NCBI RefSeq assembly: GCF_900108095.1
Contig: NZ_FNWL01000001.1
Span: forward strand, 1,364,001-1,428,000
Length of the DNA: 64,000 nucleotides
Source: Natronorubrum sediminis
Lineage (GTDB): Archaea > Halobacteriota > Halobacteria > Halobacteriales > Natrialbaceae
Reading direction: 5' to 3'
The translations under genes and the position numbers were made by a program. Shown piece by piece: positions 26,984 to 34,960 of the stretch. Positions within the stretch are counted from its first letter, which is position 1; each line of letters starts with the position of its first letter. The notes beneath the pieces are model-generated. The model made no database searches and was not told the origin of the DNA. It saw nothing but the letters and a program-made list of their open reading frames with translations.

Positions 26984-27970
26984 TCAACGCTCGAGCGACG
27001 ATTCGTTCACCGTCGACGTCGGGAGCTTCCCGTCGTGCACTCGCCGCACGGTCTCGGCCGCCCCGAGGCTCATCCGGCGGAGCGCCTCGACGGTCGTGCC
27101 GGCGATGTGTGGCGTCGCGATTACGTCGGATCGATTCACGAGCGGGTGGTCTGGTGCGGGCGGTTCGTCGACGAAGACGTCCAGCCCGGCCCCGGCGAGT
27201 TCGTCGTTCTCGAGGGCGGCCTCGAGCGCCTCCTCGTCGATGATTCCGCCGCGTGCGGTGTTGACGATGACGCCGGTATCGGGCAGCGCTCGAAGTTCTT
27301 CGCGACCGATGGCCCCTCGAGTTTCGGGAGTCAGCGGCGTGTGGACGCTCACGCAGTCGGCCGTCTCGAAGAGCTTCCGTTTCGTCTCGACGCCGGTGAC
27401 GTGCAGCGGCAACTCGGCGTCCGTCACGTAGGGGTCGTACGCGACGCACGAGAGGCCGAGTCCGTTCGCCATCTCCGCCAACGTCTGCCCGGCGTGTCCG
27501 TAGCCGAACAGGCCGAGCGTGTCGCCCTTCACCGTCCGCGACCGACATGCAGAACGGTCCCAGCTCCCCGACTCGAGCGCCTCGTTCGTCGGCAGGAGCG
27601 TCTTTCGGACGCCCACGAGCAAGGCCAGCGCGTGTTCGGCGACCTCCTGGGTGTTCACGCCGGGGAGGTTCCCAACAGGGACGTTTCGCTCGCTCGCAGC
27701 CTCGAGGTCGATGTTATCCACGCCGACGCCGTGTTTCGAGACGACCCGGAGCTCGTCGGCTCGCGCGATGGCCGCTGCGTCGAGCGGACTGGTTCGAACG
27801 ACGATGGCGTGATAGCGGTCGATATCCGCCGGCAGTCTCGCGTCGTCATCGGATCCGTTCGCGTCAGCCTCGTACTCGTTCCAGCGGGTGACGTCCGCGA
27901 ACGCCTCGAGTTTCGCGAGACCCGCCTCGTCGATTGGCTCGGTAACGAGGACGTTCCAGTCGCCACTCAT
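26984..27970 (-). CDS. D-2-hydroxyacid dehydrogenase (copy 2)
   Basis: A 328-residue NAD-dependent 2-hydroxyacid dehydrogenase, closest in style to the phosphoglycerate dehydrogenase branch. Substrate-site KHGVGVDNIDL and nucleotide motif GLFGYGHAGQTLAE are followed by the catalytic Arg in VNTARGGIIDE, Glu in DVFVDEPPAPDHP and His in ATPHIAGTT. It lies between the FAH-fold gene (233 bases) and the enolase-superfamily pair (132 bases), all on the minus strand. It could oxidise or reduce the 2-oxo product of that series. Confidence 0.92.
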   Translation of the reverse strand: MSGDWNVLVTEPIDEAGLAKLEAFADVTRWNEYEADANGSDDDARLPADIDRYHAIVVRTSPLDAAAIARADELRVVSKHGVGVDNIDLEAASERNVPVGNLPGVNTQEVAEHALALLVGVRKTLLPTNEALESGSWDRSACRSRTVKGDTLGLFGYGHAGQTLAEMANGLGLSCVAYDPYVTDAELPLHVTGVETKRKLFETADCVSVHTPLTPETRGAIGREELRALPDTGVIVNTARGGIIDEEALEAALENDELAGAGLDVFVDEPPAPDHPLVNRSDVIATPHIAGTTVEALRRMSLGAAETVRRVHDGKLPTSTVNESSLER

Positions 27971-28102
27971 CGGCCGGGATCACCCGCAAGTCGGCAGTCG
28001 CTGTATCCCGTTCGAACTCGATTCGACTGCCGTGGTCGGCACCCTCCGGCGGCGACGCTCGAGCGAGGGCTCGTCAGACGATGGTTCATACGGACGAGTG
28101 GA

Positions 28103-29314
28103 TTAGCTGGGCCCTTCAAACCGGTGTTCCTCGAGCACGTCTCGATCGAGTTCGACGCCGATCCCCGGCTTCTCGGGAACCTCGATGTAGCCGTCCTGAA
28201 TGAGCGCTTCGTCGCGAGTGACGAGGTCGTCCCACCAGTCGACTTCCAGCGCGTGGAACTCGAGGACGTCGAAGTTCGGAATGGCCGCGCCGAGGTGGAC
28301 GCAGGCCATCGTGCCGATCGGACTGCAGACGTTGTGGGGCGAAATCGGCATGTAGTTCTCCTCGGCTCGGTCGGCAATGCGCATGGTCTCGCTGAGGCCG
28401 CCGACGGTCGTCGGATCCGGCGTGACGATGTCGACGCCGTGTTCGTAGATCAACTCGGAGAGTTCGTGAACCCGGAAGCGGTTCTCGCCGGTCGCCGTCG
28501 GGGTCGTCGTCGACCCGTTCACCTCGATCTGGGCCGACATGTTCTCCGGCGGGAGCAGATCCTCGAGCCACATCAGTTTGTACTCCTCGAGTTCGTGAGC
28601 CAATCGCTTCGCGCTCTCGACGGAGTAGTCCCAGTGACAGTCGAACGCGAGGTCGACGTCGTAGCCGATCTCCTCGCGAACGGCCTCGACGATCTGGCGC
28701 TTGTGCTCGATCGCTTCGTTCGAGAGCCGACCGTTGAACGGGTCGGGATCGTTGTCCATCTCGAGGTCGAGGTCGAATTTGAGCGCGTCGAAGCCCAGAT
28801 CGAGGACGCGCCGCGCTTCGTTCGCGTAGGCTTCCGGGGAGTACGCCTCGGCCTCAGCGTAGGCGGTCGCGCCGTCTTCGACGGCGTAGGCCTCGCCGGC
28901 GTGACAGTCGCAGTACATCCGAACTTCGTCGCGGAACTTCCCGCCGAGGAGCTGGTAGACCGGGACGTCGAGGATCTTCCCCGCGGCGTCCCAGAGGGCG
29001 ATTTCGATGCCCGAGGCGGCCGTGACGACCTTGCCCGTCGTCCCGCCGTGGCCCGACATCTCCTGGACGATCTGTCTGAACAGTCGCTCCACGTCGAGGG
29101 GGTTCTCCCCGAGCAGGAAGCGCTTCGTGTACTCGACGAGTTCGGGAACGCCGCCGCCGCGGTAGGACTCCCCGATGCCGGTCACACCTGCGTCCGTCTC
29201 GATCTCGATGATGTTCCACTCGAAGTTTCCTTCGACGACGTGGGCGGTGATGTCCGTAATTTCGACGTCTCGGTCTGCGTCTCGGTGTTGAATGTGGTTT
29301 GAGTAATCTCTCAT
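28103..29314 (-). CDS. Enolase-superfamily acid-sugar dehydratase (mandelate racemase/muconate lactonizing type), DxH variant
   Basis: A 403-residue enolase-superfamily enzyme. Instead of the KxK pair it has Lys179-Phe-Asp181; metal ligand Asp225 is followed by His227 (DCHWD), as in galactonate/gluconate/mannonate dehydratase-type enzymes. Further ligands are Glu251 (LED), Glu277 (GEN), Asp300 (TPDPTT) and His327 (SPHN). This pattern predicts dehydration of a sugar acid to a 2-keto-3-deoxy acid. Its ATG overlaps the stop of the upstream partner by the tetranucleotide ATGA (29311-29314), so the two are translationally coupled. The exact acid sugar is not predictable. Confidence 0.9.
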   Translation of the reverse strand: MRDYSNHIQHRDADRDVEITDITAHVVEGNFEWNIIEIETDAGVTGIGESYRGGGVPELVEYTKRFLLGENPLDVERLFRQIVQEMSGHGGTTGKVVTAASGIEIALWDAAGKILDVPVYQLLGGKFRDEVRMYCDCHAGEAYAVEDGATAYAEAEAYSPEAYANEARRVLDLGFDALKFDLDLEMDNDPDPFNGRLSNEAIEHKRQIVEAVREEIGYDVDLAFDCHWDYSVESAKRLAHELEEYKLMWLEDLLPPENMSAQIEVNGSTTTPTATGENRFRVHELSELIYEHGVDIVTPDPTTVGGLSETMRIADRAEENYMPISPHNVCSPIGTMACVHLGAAIPNFDVLEFHALEVDWWDDLVTRDEALIQDGYIEVPEKPGIGVELDRDVLEEHRFEGPS

Positions 29315-30420
29315 GCTGGTCTGAACGTCTCGAGTGCGTCTTTATCTAACTGTACGCCGTGGCCCGGTTCCTGTGGGAGGGGGATCGACCCGGTGTCGTC
29401 CGGTGACAGCGGGTTCTCGACGATATCGTCGAAGACCTTCACGTCCATGTCGCGGTAGAAGTACTCCACGAAGAGACCGTTCTCGATCGAGCCGACGAGC
29501 GAGGCGTGAAGGTTCCAGTTGTAGTGGGGAGCGAGTTCGATGTCGTAGGCTGCCGCGTGGTGAGCGATCTTGAGCCACTCGGTAATGCCGCCACAGACCG
29601 TCGCGTCGGCCTGCAAGACGTTCGCCGCACCGTCGTCGTAGAGGCGCGCGAAGTTGTACCGAGTTCCCTCGAGTTCGCCCGTCGCGACGGGGTAGGCGAT
29701 CGCCTCGTTGAGTTCGGCCATCGCCTGCACCTTGTCGATCATCACGGGCTCTTCAATGAAGTACGGATCGTACGGTTCGAAGGCTCGACAGGCCCTGATC
29801 GCCTCGTTCGCGCTCGACCAGACGCCGTTCGCGTCGAGCAAGAGCGTTCGGTCCGGCCCGATCTCGTCTCGGACGGCCTCGACGCGTTCGACCTCTTCGG
29901 CGACCGACCGACGACCGACCTTCATCTTGACGATGTCGTGGCCTTCGTCGAGGTAGCGTTGCATCTCGGCGCGAAGGCCCTCGTGACCCTTGTCGTCGCG
30001 GTAGTAGCCGCCGCTGGCGTACGCCGGAACGGCGTCCGCGTACCCGCCGAGGAGCTTGTACAGCGGTTGGCCCGCCGCCTTCGCTTTCGCGTCCCAGAGG
30101 GCGATGTCGACGCTCGAGATGGCCCGGAGCAAGATCCCTTGCCGGCCGATCTGGACGTTTCCGTCGAACATCTTTCGCCAGAGCCGTTCGGTGTCTCGGG
30201 GATCCTCGCCGACGAGCAACGGCTCGAGCATGTCCTCGACCGCGTCGGCGATCAGGTGGGCACCTTCGTAACCGAGCGAGTAGCCAACCCCCTCGACGCC
30301 CTCGTCGGTTCGCACGTACGTGATCGCGTGATCGCGGTACGTGATCGTTCGATTCGAGAAGGAGACCGGCGATTCCAGTGGAATCTCTACCGGAAAGGAT
30401 TCGACGCTGGTTATCTCCAT
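29311..30420 (-). CDS. Enolase-superfamily enzyme (mandelate racemase subgroup), KxK variant
   Basis: A 369-residue enzyme. The acid/base Lys165-x-Lys167 (KMK), metal ligands Asp196 (LDAN), Glu223/224 (IEEP) and Glu249 (GELE), and Asp272-His299 (QADAT, APH) match mandelate racemase almost position by position. It therefore racemises or dehydrates an alpha-hydroxy acid. The ATG at 30420 fits; the longer open frame upstream is not coding in style. It overlaps the next gene by ATGA. The promoter region is shared with the divergent LarA-like gene and contains a 10-bp-stem inverted repeat. Confidence 0.92.
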   Translation of the reverse strand: MEITSVESFPVEIPLESPVSFSNRTITYRDHAITYVRTDEGVEGVGYSLGYEGAHLIADAVEDMLEPLLVGEDPRDTERLWRKMFDGNVQIGRQGILLRAISSVDIALWDAKAKAAGQPLYKLLGGYADAVPAYASGGYYRDDKGHEGLRAEMQRYLDEGHDIVKMKVGRRSVAEEVERVEAVRDEIGPDRTLLLDANGVWSSANEAIRACRAFEPYDPYFIEEPVMIDKVQAMAELNEAIAYPVATGELEGTRYNFARLYDDGAANVLQADATVCGGITEWLKIAHHAAAYDIELAPHYNWNLHASLVGSIENGLFVEYFYRDMDVKVFDDIVENPLSPDDTGSIPLPQEPGHGVQLDKDALETFRPA

Positions 30421-30505
30421 GGGCCGATGTGTGACGGTTGTTCTCAAATAACTTGTTATCCGGGCAAGATCACGGTCGATCGACACGACGATCGGCGAGC
30501 CGTAT

Positions 30506-30529
30506 GCGGGTTCGAACTGTCGAACCCGC
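30506..30529. promoter_or_regulatory. 10-bp inverted repeat between divergent genes
   Basis: GCGGGTTCGA, loop ACTG, TCGAACCCGC is a perfect 10-bp inverted repeat in the 171-base region between the divergent dehydratase (start 30420) and LarA-like (start 30592) genes. Because both genes start here, it is more likely an operator than a terminator. Confidence 0.45.
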
Positions 30530-30591
30530 GTCCGAACCGACGGCACTGTTTTAACGAACGCGCGTGAACGTCGCACGTAGACACCGAACTC

Positions 30592-31890
30592 ATGGAGTTT
30601 CCCACTCGAGCCCACGTGGACGACCTGATCGACCCACAACCGCTGCCGCCGTTCGTTCGGGTGGCCTACGAACCGTCGGCCGAAACCGTCTCCGACCCCC
30701 TCGAGACGATCCGTTCGGAACTCGACGAACTGCCCCTCGACGACCTCGAGGCCGGTTCGACCGTCGCCGTCGGCGTCGGCAGTCGCGGCATTCACCACCT
30801 CGAAGCCTACGTCGAGGAAATCGTCTCGGCGCTGCAGACACGAGACCTCAAGCCCCTCGTCGTCCCCGCGATGGGCAGTCACGGCGGAGCGACGTCCGAG
30901 GGCCAACTCGAACTCCTCGAGGCCCTCGGCGTCACGGAGTCGAGCGTCGGCGCGCCCATCGACGCCGACATGGCCGTCGACGAACTCGGCGAGGTGACCG
31001 TCGGCGGGACGGAGACGACGGTTTCGTTCTCGAGCGTCGCTCGCGAGGCCGACGGCGTGGTGGTCCTCAACCGAGTCAAACCCCACACGAACTTCACGGG
31101 GAAACTCGAGAGCGGCCTGTGCAAGATGAGCGTCGTCGGCCTCGGGAAGCAACCCGGCGCGAAGTCGTTTCACTCGACGGCGATTCGACACGGCTACGTC
31201 GAGACGATGGAGGCCCTGCTCTCCGTCGTCAGGGAGGAGACGCCACTGCTCGGCGGGATCGCACTCGTCGAGAACTTCGACGAGGAGACGGCACACATCG
31301 AGGGCGTCTCGGCCTCGGCGTTCGAGCAGCGAGAGCCCGAGTTACTCGCACGGGCGAGAGCGGAGATGGCGACGTTACCGACGGACGACCTCGACTTGCT
31401 CGTCGTCGACGAGATCGGCAAGGAAATCTCCGGCGCCGGCATGGACACGAACGTCATCGGCCGGTATCAGGTGCTCAACGCCCCCGATCCGGAGACGCCC
31501 GCGATCGACCTCATCTACGCCCGCGGACTCACGGAGAGGACGAAGGGGAACGGTAACGGCATCGGTCTGAGCGACATCACGCGACGTGACGCGATCGAGC
31601 AACTCGACCTCCAGAAGACCTACGCGAACGCGCTGACCAGCGGCTCGCTGTCGAAGGCACAACTCCCCGTCGTCGCCCCGGACGACGAACTCGCGATTCG
31701 AACTTCCCTCTCGGCGCTCGGCGGCTACGACCCCGAGACCGTGACAATCGCGTGGATCGAGAACACTACCGAGCTCTCCGAGATGCACGTCTCACCCGCT
31801 CTGCTCGAGGAAATTTCCGACGACGTGACCGTCCTCGAGCGCGAACGACTCGAGTTCGAAGACGGCACGAGAGCGTTCGTCTCGGAGTGA
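30592..31890 (+). CDS. LarA-like / DUF2088 domain protein (candidate racemase or epimerase)
   Basis: A 432-residue protein related to the lactate racemase LarA N-domain (DUF2088). Visible blocks are VAVGVGSRGIHHLEAYV, VVPAMGSHGGATSEGQLELL, LNRVKPHTNFTGKLESGLCK followed by GLGKQPGAKSFHSTAIRHG, and EISGAGMDTNVIGRY. His residues and Lys in the KPH/GKLESG area could correspond to the LarA active site. LarA enzymes use a nickel-pincer cofactor made by LarB, LarC and LarE; none of these is in the window. Recent work on the family shows racemases or epimerases of several 2-hydroxy acids. Divergent from the enolase-superfamily pair, it fits hydroxy-acid metabolism. Confidence 0.8.
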   Translation: MEFPTRAHVDDLIDPQPLPPFVRVAYEPSAETVSDPLETIRSELDELPLDDLEAGSTVAVGVGSRGIHHLEAYVEEIVSALQTRDLKPLVVPAMGSHGGATSEGQLELLEALGVTESSVGAPIDADMAVDELGEVTVGGTETTVSFSSVAREADGVVVLNRVKPHTNFTGKLESGLCKMSVVGLGKQPGAKSFHSTAIRHGYVETMEALLSVVREETPLLGGIALVENFDEETAHIEGVSASAFEQREPELLARARAEMATLPTDDLDLLVVDEIGKEISGAGMDTNVIGRYQVLNAPDPETPAIDLIYARGLTERTKGNGNGIGLSDITRRDAIEQLDLQKTYANALTSGSLSKAQLPVVAPDDELAIRTSLSALGGYDPETVTIAWIENTTELSEMHVSPALLEEISDDVTVLERERLEFEDGTRAFVSE

Positions 31891-31934
31891 GACGGCAGGC
31901 GATCGAACGAAGCAGAAGTTGGTGGCGACGTTCG

Positions 31935-32279
31935 TTACTCGCGGTCGGTCCAGAAGTCGAACGAACGCCCCGGGGCGAACACGTCCAGTCCCACGGCGCG
32001 TTCGTCTCCCGTGTTCTCCACGCGGTGTTCCTCCCAGGACTCGAGCAACACCGAGTCGTTCTTCTGGAGGGTTACCTCGTCGTCTTCGGTGTAAATCGTG
32101 AGTTCGCCCTCGAGACAGAGACACACCTGCTCGTTTTCGTGGTCGTGCATCGGCGAACTGTGACCCGGCGGCTTCTCGAACCACTCGAAGCTGAACTGGT
32201 CGCTGCCGGCCATCGAGACTCGTCGCCAGCCCTCGTCGGGTTCGTACGTCTCCGCGGTGTCGAAGTCGACCGGCTTCAT
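31935..32279 (-). CDS. Small cupin protein
   Basis: A 114-residue single-domain cupin. The first metal motif is GHSSPMHDHENEQVCLCLEGE (His-Asp-His, Glu, here HDHENEQ) and the second is LLESWEEHRVENTG. It may be an isomerase, a metal-dependent lyase or a small-molecule sensor. Its start codon overlaps the stop of the SDR gene by ATGA (32276-32279), so the two are made together and may act on the same compound, as cupin sugar-acid isomerases do (inference). Confidence 0.88.
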   Translation of the reverse strand: MKPVDFDTAETYEPDEGWRRVSMAGSDQFSFEWFEKPPGHSSPMHDHENEQVCLCLEGELTIYTEDDEVTLQKNDSVLLESWEEHRVENTGDERAVGLDVFAPGRSFDFWTDRE

Positions 32280-33067
32280 AGGTTCGACGCCCCCGAGCCG
32301 CCGTCGATCGGCACCGATACGCCGTTGATGAAGCCGGATTCCGGCGAGGAGAGGAACGCGACGGTGTTGCCGAGTTCCATCGGGTCGCCGATCCGACCGA
32401 CCGGGATGCCCGAACCGCGGGCCTCGAGACCTTCCTCGTAGCTGTCGTACTCGCCGCGGTCGACGGCCTGCTCGACGAGTTCTTTGATCCGAGCCGTCTC
32501 GTGTGGGCCGGGAAGAACGGCGTTGGCGCGGATGTCCGGCGCGAACTCCTTCGAGAGCGTCTTCTCGAGGCCGATGACGCTCATGCGAACCGAGTTCGAG
32601 AGGACGAGGCTGTCGATGGCCTCCTTGACGCTTCGGGAGGTGATGTTGACGATGGTGCCGCCGTCACCCTCCCGAAGGTGGGGTTCGGCCTCGCGAGCAA
32701 GCCTGACGACGCTCATCACGAGCAGGTCGTAGGCCTGGTACCAGTCCTCGTCGTCGGTCTCGAGGAACGGGCCGGAAGGCGGGCCGCCCGCGCTCGTCAC
32801 GAGGTGGTCGAGTCCGCCGAACTCGTCGACGGTCGTCTGAACGAGTGCTTCGATGTCGTCTTCGTCGGTGAGGTCGCCTGGTTGGGCGACGACCTCGCCG
32901 GTCGCGACATCTTCGACCTCCGATTTGGCCTCCTCGAGTTGGGCCTCGTCGCGGCCGTTGATGACGACGTTGACGCCCTCTCGAGCGAGCGCCTTCGCCG
33001 ATGCCTTGCCGAGTCCACTCGACGACGCCGTTACGAGTGCCGTGTTACCATGGATCTGTAAGTCCAT
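32276..33067 (-). CDS. SDR-family oxidoreductase lacking the YxxxK motif
   Basis: A 263-residue short-chain dehydrogenase/reductase. The cofactor motif is TASSSGLGKASA (14-24), with TSAGG at 91-95. The serine of the active site is kept (ITS, Ser143), but the usual Tyr-x3-Lys is replaced by Leu156-Ser-Asn-Ser-Val-Arg161; a divergent SDR subgroup with an S-N-x-x-R type sequence is known to me, so it may still be active with other residues. The start ATG 33067 is set by a minus-strand TTTTTATAA at 33090-33099, 27 bases away, which predicts a leaderless transcript beginning on that ATG. Coupled to the cupin gene. Confidence 0.88.
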   Translation of the reverse strand: MDLQIHGNTALVTASSSGLGKASAKALAREGVNVVINGRDEAQLEEAKSEVEDVATGEVVAQPGDLTDEDDIEALVQTTVDEFGGLDHLVTSAGGPPSGPFLETDDEDWYQAYDLLVMSVVRLAREAEPHLREGDGGTIVNITSRSVKEAIDSLVLSNSVRMSVIGLEKTLSKEFAPDIRANAVLPGPHETARIKELVEQAVDRGEYDSYEEGLEARGSGIPVGRIGDPMELGNTVAFLSSPESGFINGVSVPIDGGSGASNL

Positions 33068-33089
33068 CACGTCATACTGCGAGAGGACA

Positions 33090-33099
33090 TTATAAAAAA
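33090..33099 (-). promoter_or_regulatory. TATA box of SDR-cupin operon
   Basis: The minus-strand sequence TTTTTTATAA is centred about 27 bases before the ATG at 33067, matching the haloarchaeal promoter geometry for leaderless mRNAs. Confidence 0.6.
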
Positions 33100-33186
33100 G
33101 ATTGCTGTCGCGTACAAGAGCAGCGAGCCCCCGCAAACGCGGAGCCGTCTTCGTGTCATGTAGTTGTAATTAACTCTACGTGCTCG

Positions 33187-34602
33187 TCAGGACTCGAGGT
33201 ACTCGGCCACGGATTCGGCCGCGACTTTCCCGAAGACGGCGGCGTTGGTGAGGCCGGTACCGCCCGGATAGTTGTTGTAGAACAATCCGCCCGTGACGTT
33301 TCCGGCGGCGTACAGCCCCGGAATCACGGTGTCGGTCGTGTCGAGCACTTCGGCGTCGGGGGTGATCGCGACGCCGCCGAAGCCGAACGTCATGCCGCCG
33401 GTGACGGGGTAGCCGGTGTACGGTGGCTCCTCGAGGGGAAGCGCCCAGTTCGACTTCGGTAACTCGAGGCCGTCGGTCGCGTTGCCGTCGAGGACGTTCG
33501 GGTCGTAGCGGTCGCTCGCGTCGGGGTCGCAGGCCTCGTTGTACGCTCGAATCGTCTCGACGGCGCGCTCGACGTTCGCGATGTCGAGGCGACGAACGAG
33601 TCCCTCGAGTGAATCGGCCTGAATCGCTCGAGAGGGACCCATGTGAGCCACGTCGTCGACGACGGTCGAATCGACGACGATGAACGCCTCGTGGTGGGGC
33701 TGTTCGAAGATTCGCCGACCGAACTTGGCGTAGGTGTGTGCGCGTGCGTCTTGTCCTTCGTCGACGAAGCGCTCCCCGTCGTGATTGAGAATCAGGCCGT
33801 ACTGATAGCCGTCGATGCGGGTGATTCCGCCCTCGACGTCGGGCGAGCCGGCGTCGATCAGGGCCATGTGCGCGTCGCCGAACTCGCCGGCGGATTTCGC
33901 GCCAACGTCCATCGCCGCCTCGATGACCTCGCCGGTGTTGTACCGGCTGCCGCGGACCTTCATGTTGCCGTAGCCGGGGCCGTAGTAGCGCGTTCGCTTC
34001 TCGGTGCTCGAGCCGTAGTCGCCCGCCGCGAGAATCGTCGCGTCGGCGGAAAACTCCGTTCGCTGGCCGTCCACGAAGGCCTCGACGCCGGAGACGGAGC
34101 CGTCGTCGGCTCGTAGGACCCCACGAGCGTCAGCCCGGTAGAAGATGTCGACGCCTTCGGCCTCGAGAACGTCCACGATATCGGCGATCATCTCGGCACC
34201 GTCGAGCCAGACCCGGCCAGCGGTGTATCCCGGATGTGGGGCGTCGTACTCCCACTCGAGGCCGTGGCCGGTCAACCACTCGAACATCGACGCAGCCTCG
34301 CTCGTGACGACCGAGGCGAGGTCGTCGTCGGCCCGGTAGTGGGTCACGTTCATGATGTCCGAGTAGAAGTCGGCGCTCGAGTAGTCCTCGACGTTGAATT
34401 CGACGTCCTCGAGGTCGATATCGGCCGTCGGGATGCGAAACGACTCGGTAAAGCGTGTGTGGCCGCCACGATTCGCTTTCGGCGCTTTCTCGAGAATCGC
34501 GACCGAGTAGTCCTGTTCCGTGGCGCGCAATCCGGCAGTCAGTCCAGCGATGCCACACCCGACGATAACGACGTCGTAGGCTTCCTGATCCATGGGTGCC
34601 AT
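33187..34602 (-). CDS. tcuA: TcuA-like FAD-dependent dehydrogenase (fumarate reductase/tricarballylate dehydrogenase family)
   Basis: A 471-residue flavoprotein. The FAD-binding Rossmann motif is VVIVGCGIAGLTAGLRA (Met4 at 34593 is an alternative start). GGHTRFTESFRI and ILAAGDYGSSTEKRT follow, and the C-terminal FAD block is VIPGLYAAGNVTGG with GGMTFGFGGVAI and NNYPGGTGLTNAAVFG. This fits TcuA, which oxidises tricarballylate to cis-aconitate, or another dehydrogenase of succinate-like acids. The membrane partner TcuB is not in the window, so the electron acceptor is open. It is transcribed away from the IclR gene and is a natural target of that regulator. Confidence 0.82.
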   Translation of the reverse strand: MAPMDQEAYDVVIVGCGIAGLTAGLRATEQDYSVAILEKAPKANRGGHTRFTESFRIPTADIDLEDVEFNVEDYSSADFYSDIMNVTHYRADDDLASVVTSEAASMFEWLTGHGLEWEYDAPHPGYTAGRVWLDGAEMIADIVDVLEAEGVDIFYRADARGVLRADDGSVSGVEAFVDGQRTEFSADATILAAGDYGSSTEKRTRYYGPGYGNMKVRGSRYNTGEVIEAAMDVGAKSAGEFGDAHMALIDAGSPDVEGGITRIDGYQYGLILNHDGERFVDEGQDARAHTYAKFGRRIFEQPHHEAFIVVDSTVVDDVAHMGPSRAIQADSLEGLVRRLDIANVERAVETIRAYNEACDPDASDRYDPNVLDGNATDGLELPKSNWALPLEEPPYTGYPVTGGMTFGFGGVAITPDAEVLDTTDTVIPGLYAAGNVTGGLFYNNYPGGTGLTNAAVFGKVAAESVAEYLES

Positions 34603-34960
34603 CGTCTAGCATCTGCGGACGGGTGCTTAGTGGTGCCGATTGTCACCACTCTCGTTGTGACAACATCGTTCGTATCGAGGCTCCACGTCGAACGAGTGCG
34701 CCCCCATATAAAGTCCCGTGATGGTGAACAGAATTGACGGCGTCTGCGAACAGAGTACACAGATGAAGACATTCGACATCATCACTGTTGGTTGTCGGTA
34801 CCACTCAACCGAACGTCGCTAAAACATTACGAGCATACGTCTGTAACAGATAGGTCGCGGGGAGCGAGTCGATAGATCCGAATTTGACTCCTAGGAAATC
34901 TATAACGTCGGTGTTCGGCAATAGTGTACTTTACATGGGCGTAGTGTGTACACACCACTC
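34603..34960. promoter_or_regulatory. Divergent control region TcuA-like / IclR
   Basis: The region has a minus-strand TTTATATG at about 34706-34713 (for the flavoprotein), an inverted repeat TTGTCAC-N10-GTGACAA at 34640-34663, and on the plus strand a weak TATA (CTTTACAT, 34929-34936) about 28 bases before the IclR ATG. The perfect palindrome GTGTGTACACAC (34944-34955) lies between that TATA and the ATG. A further TATAAC occurs near 34901. No gene lies here. Confidence 0.55.
34944..34955. promoter_or_regulatory. Candidate IclR operator palindrome GTGTGTACACAC
   Basis: A perfect 12-bp palindrome six bases before the IclR start codon and just downstream of its TATA-like box, the expected place for autorepression. 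It shares GTGY-N4-RCAC with sites at 20038, 20252 and 21559 around the TRAP genes. Confidence 0.5.

Noticed and set aside
27035-29302. Very long open antisense frame (755 codons) across the dehydrogenase and dehydratase genes
   Set aside because: It mirrors the strongly conserved genes on the other strand and arises from GC-rich third positions. The translation has no domain, and the same happens at 24172-26067 and 3819-5150.
30506-30529. 10-bp hairpin read as a terminator
   Set aside because: It lies between two divergent starts, so no transcript would end there; an operator is more likely.
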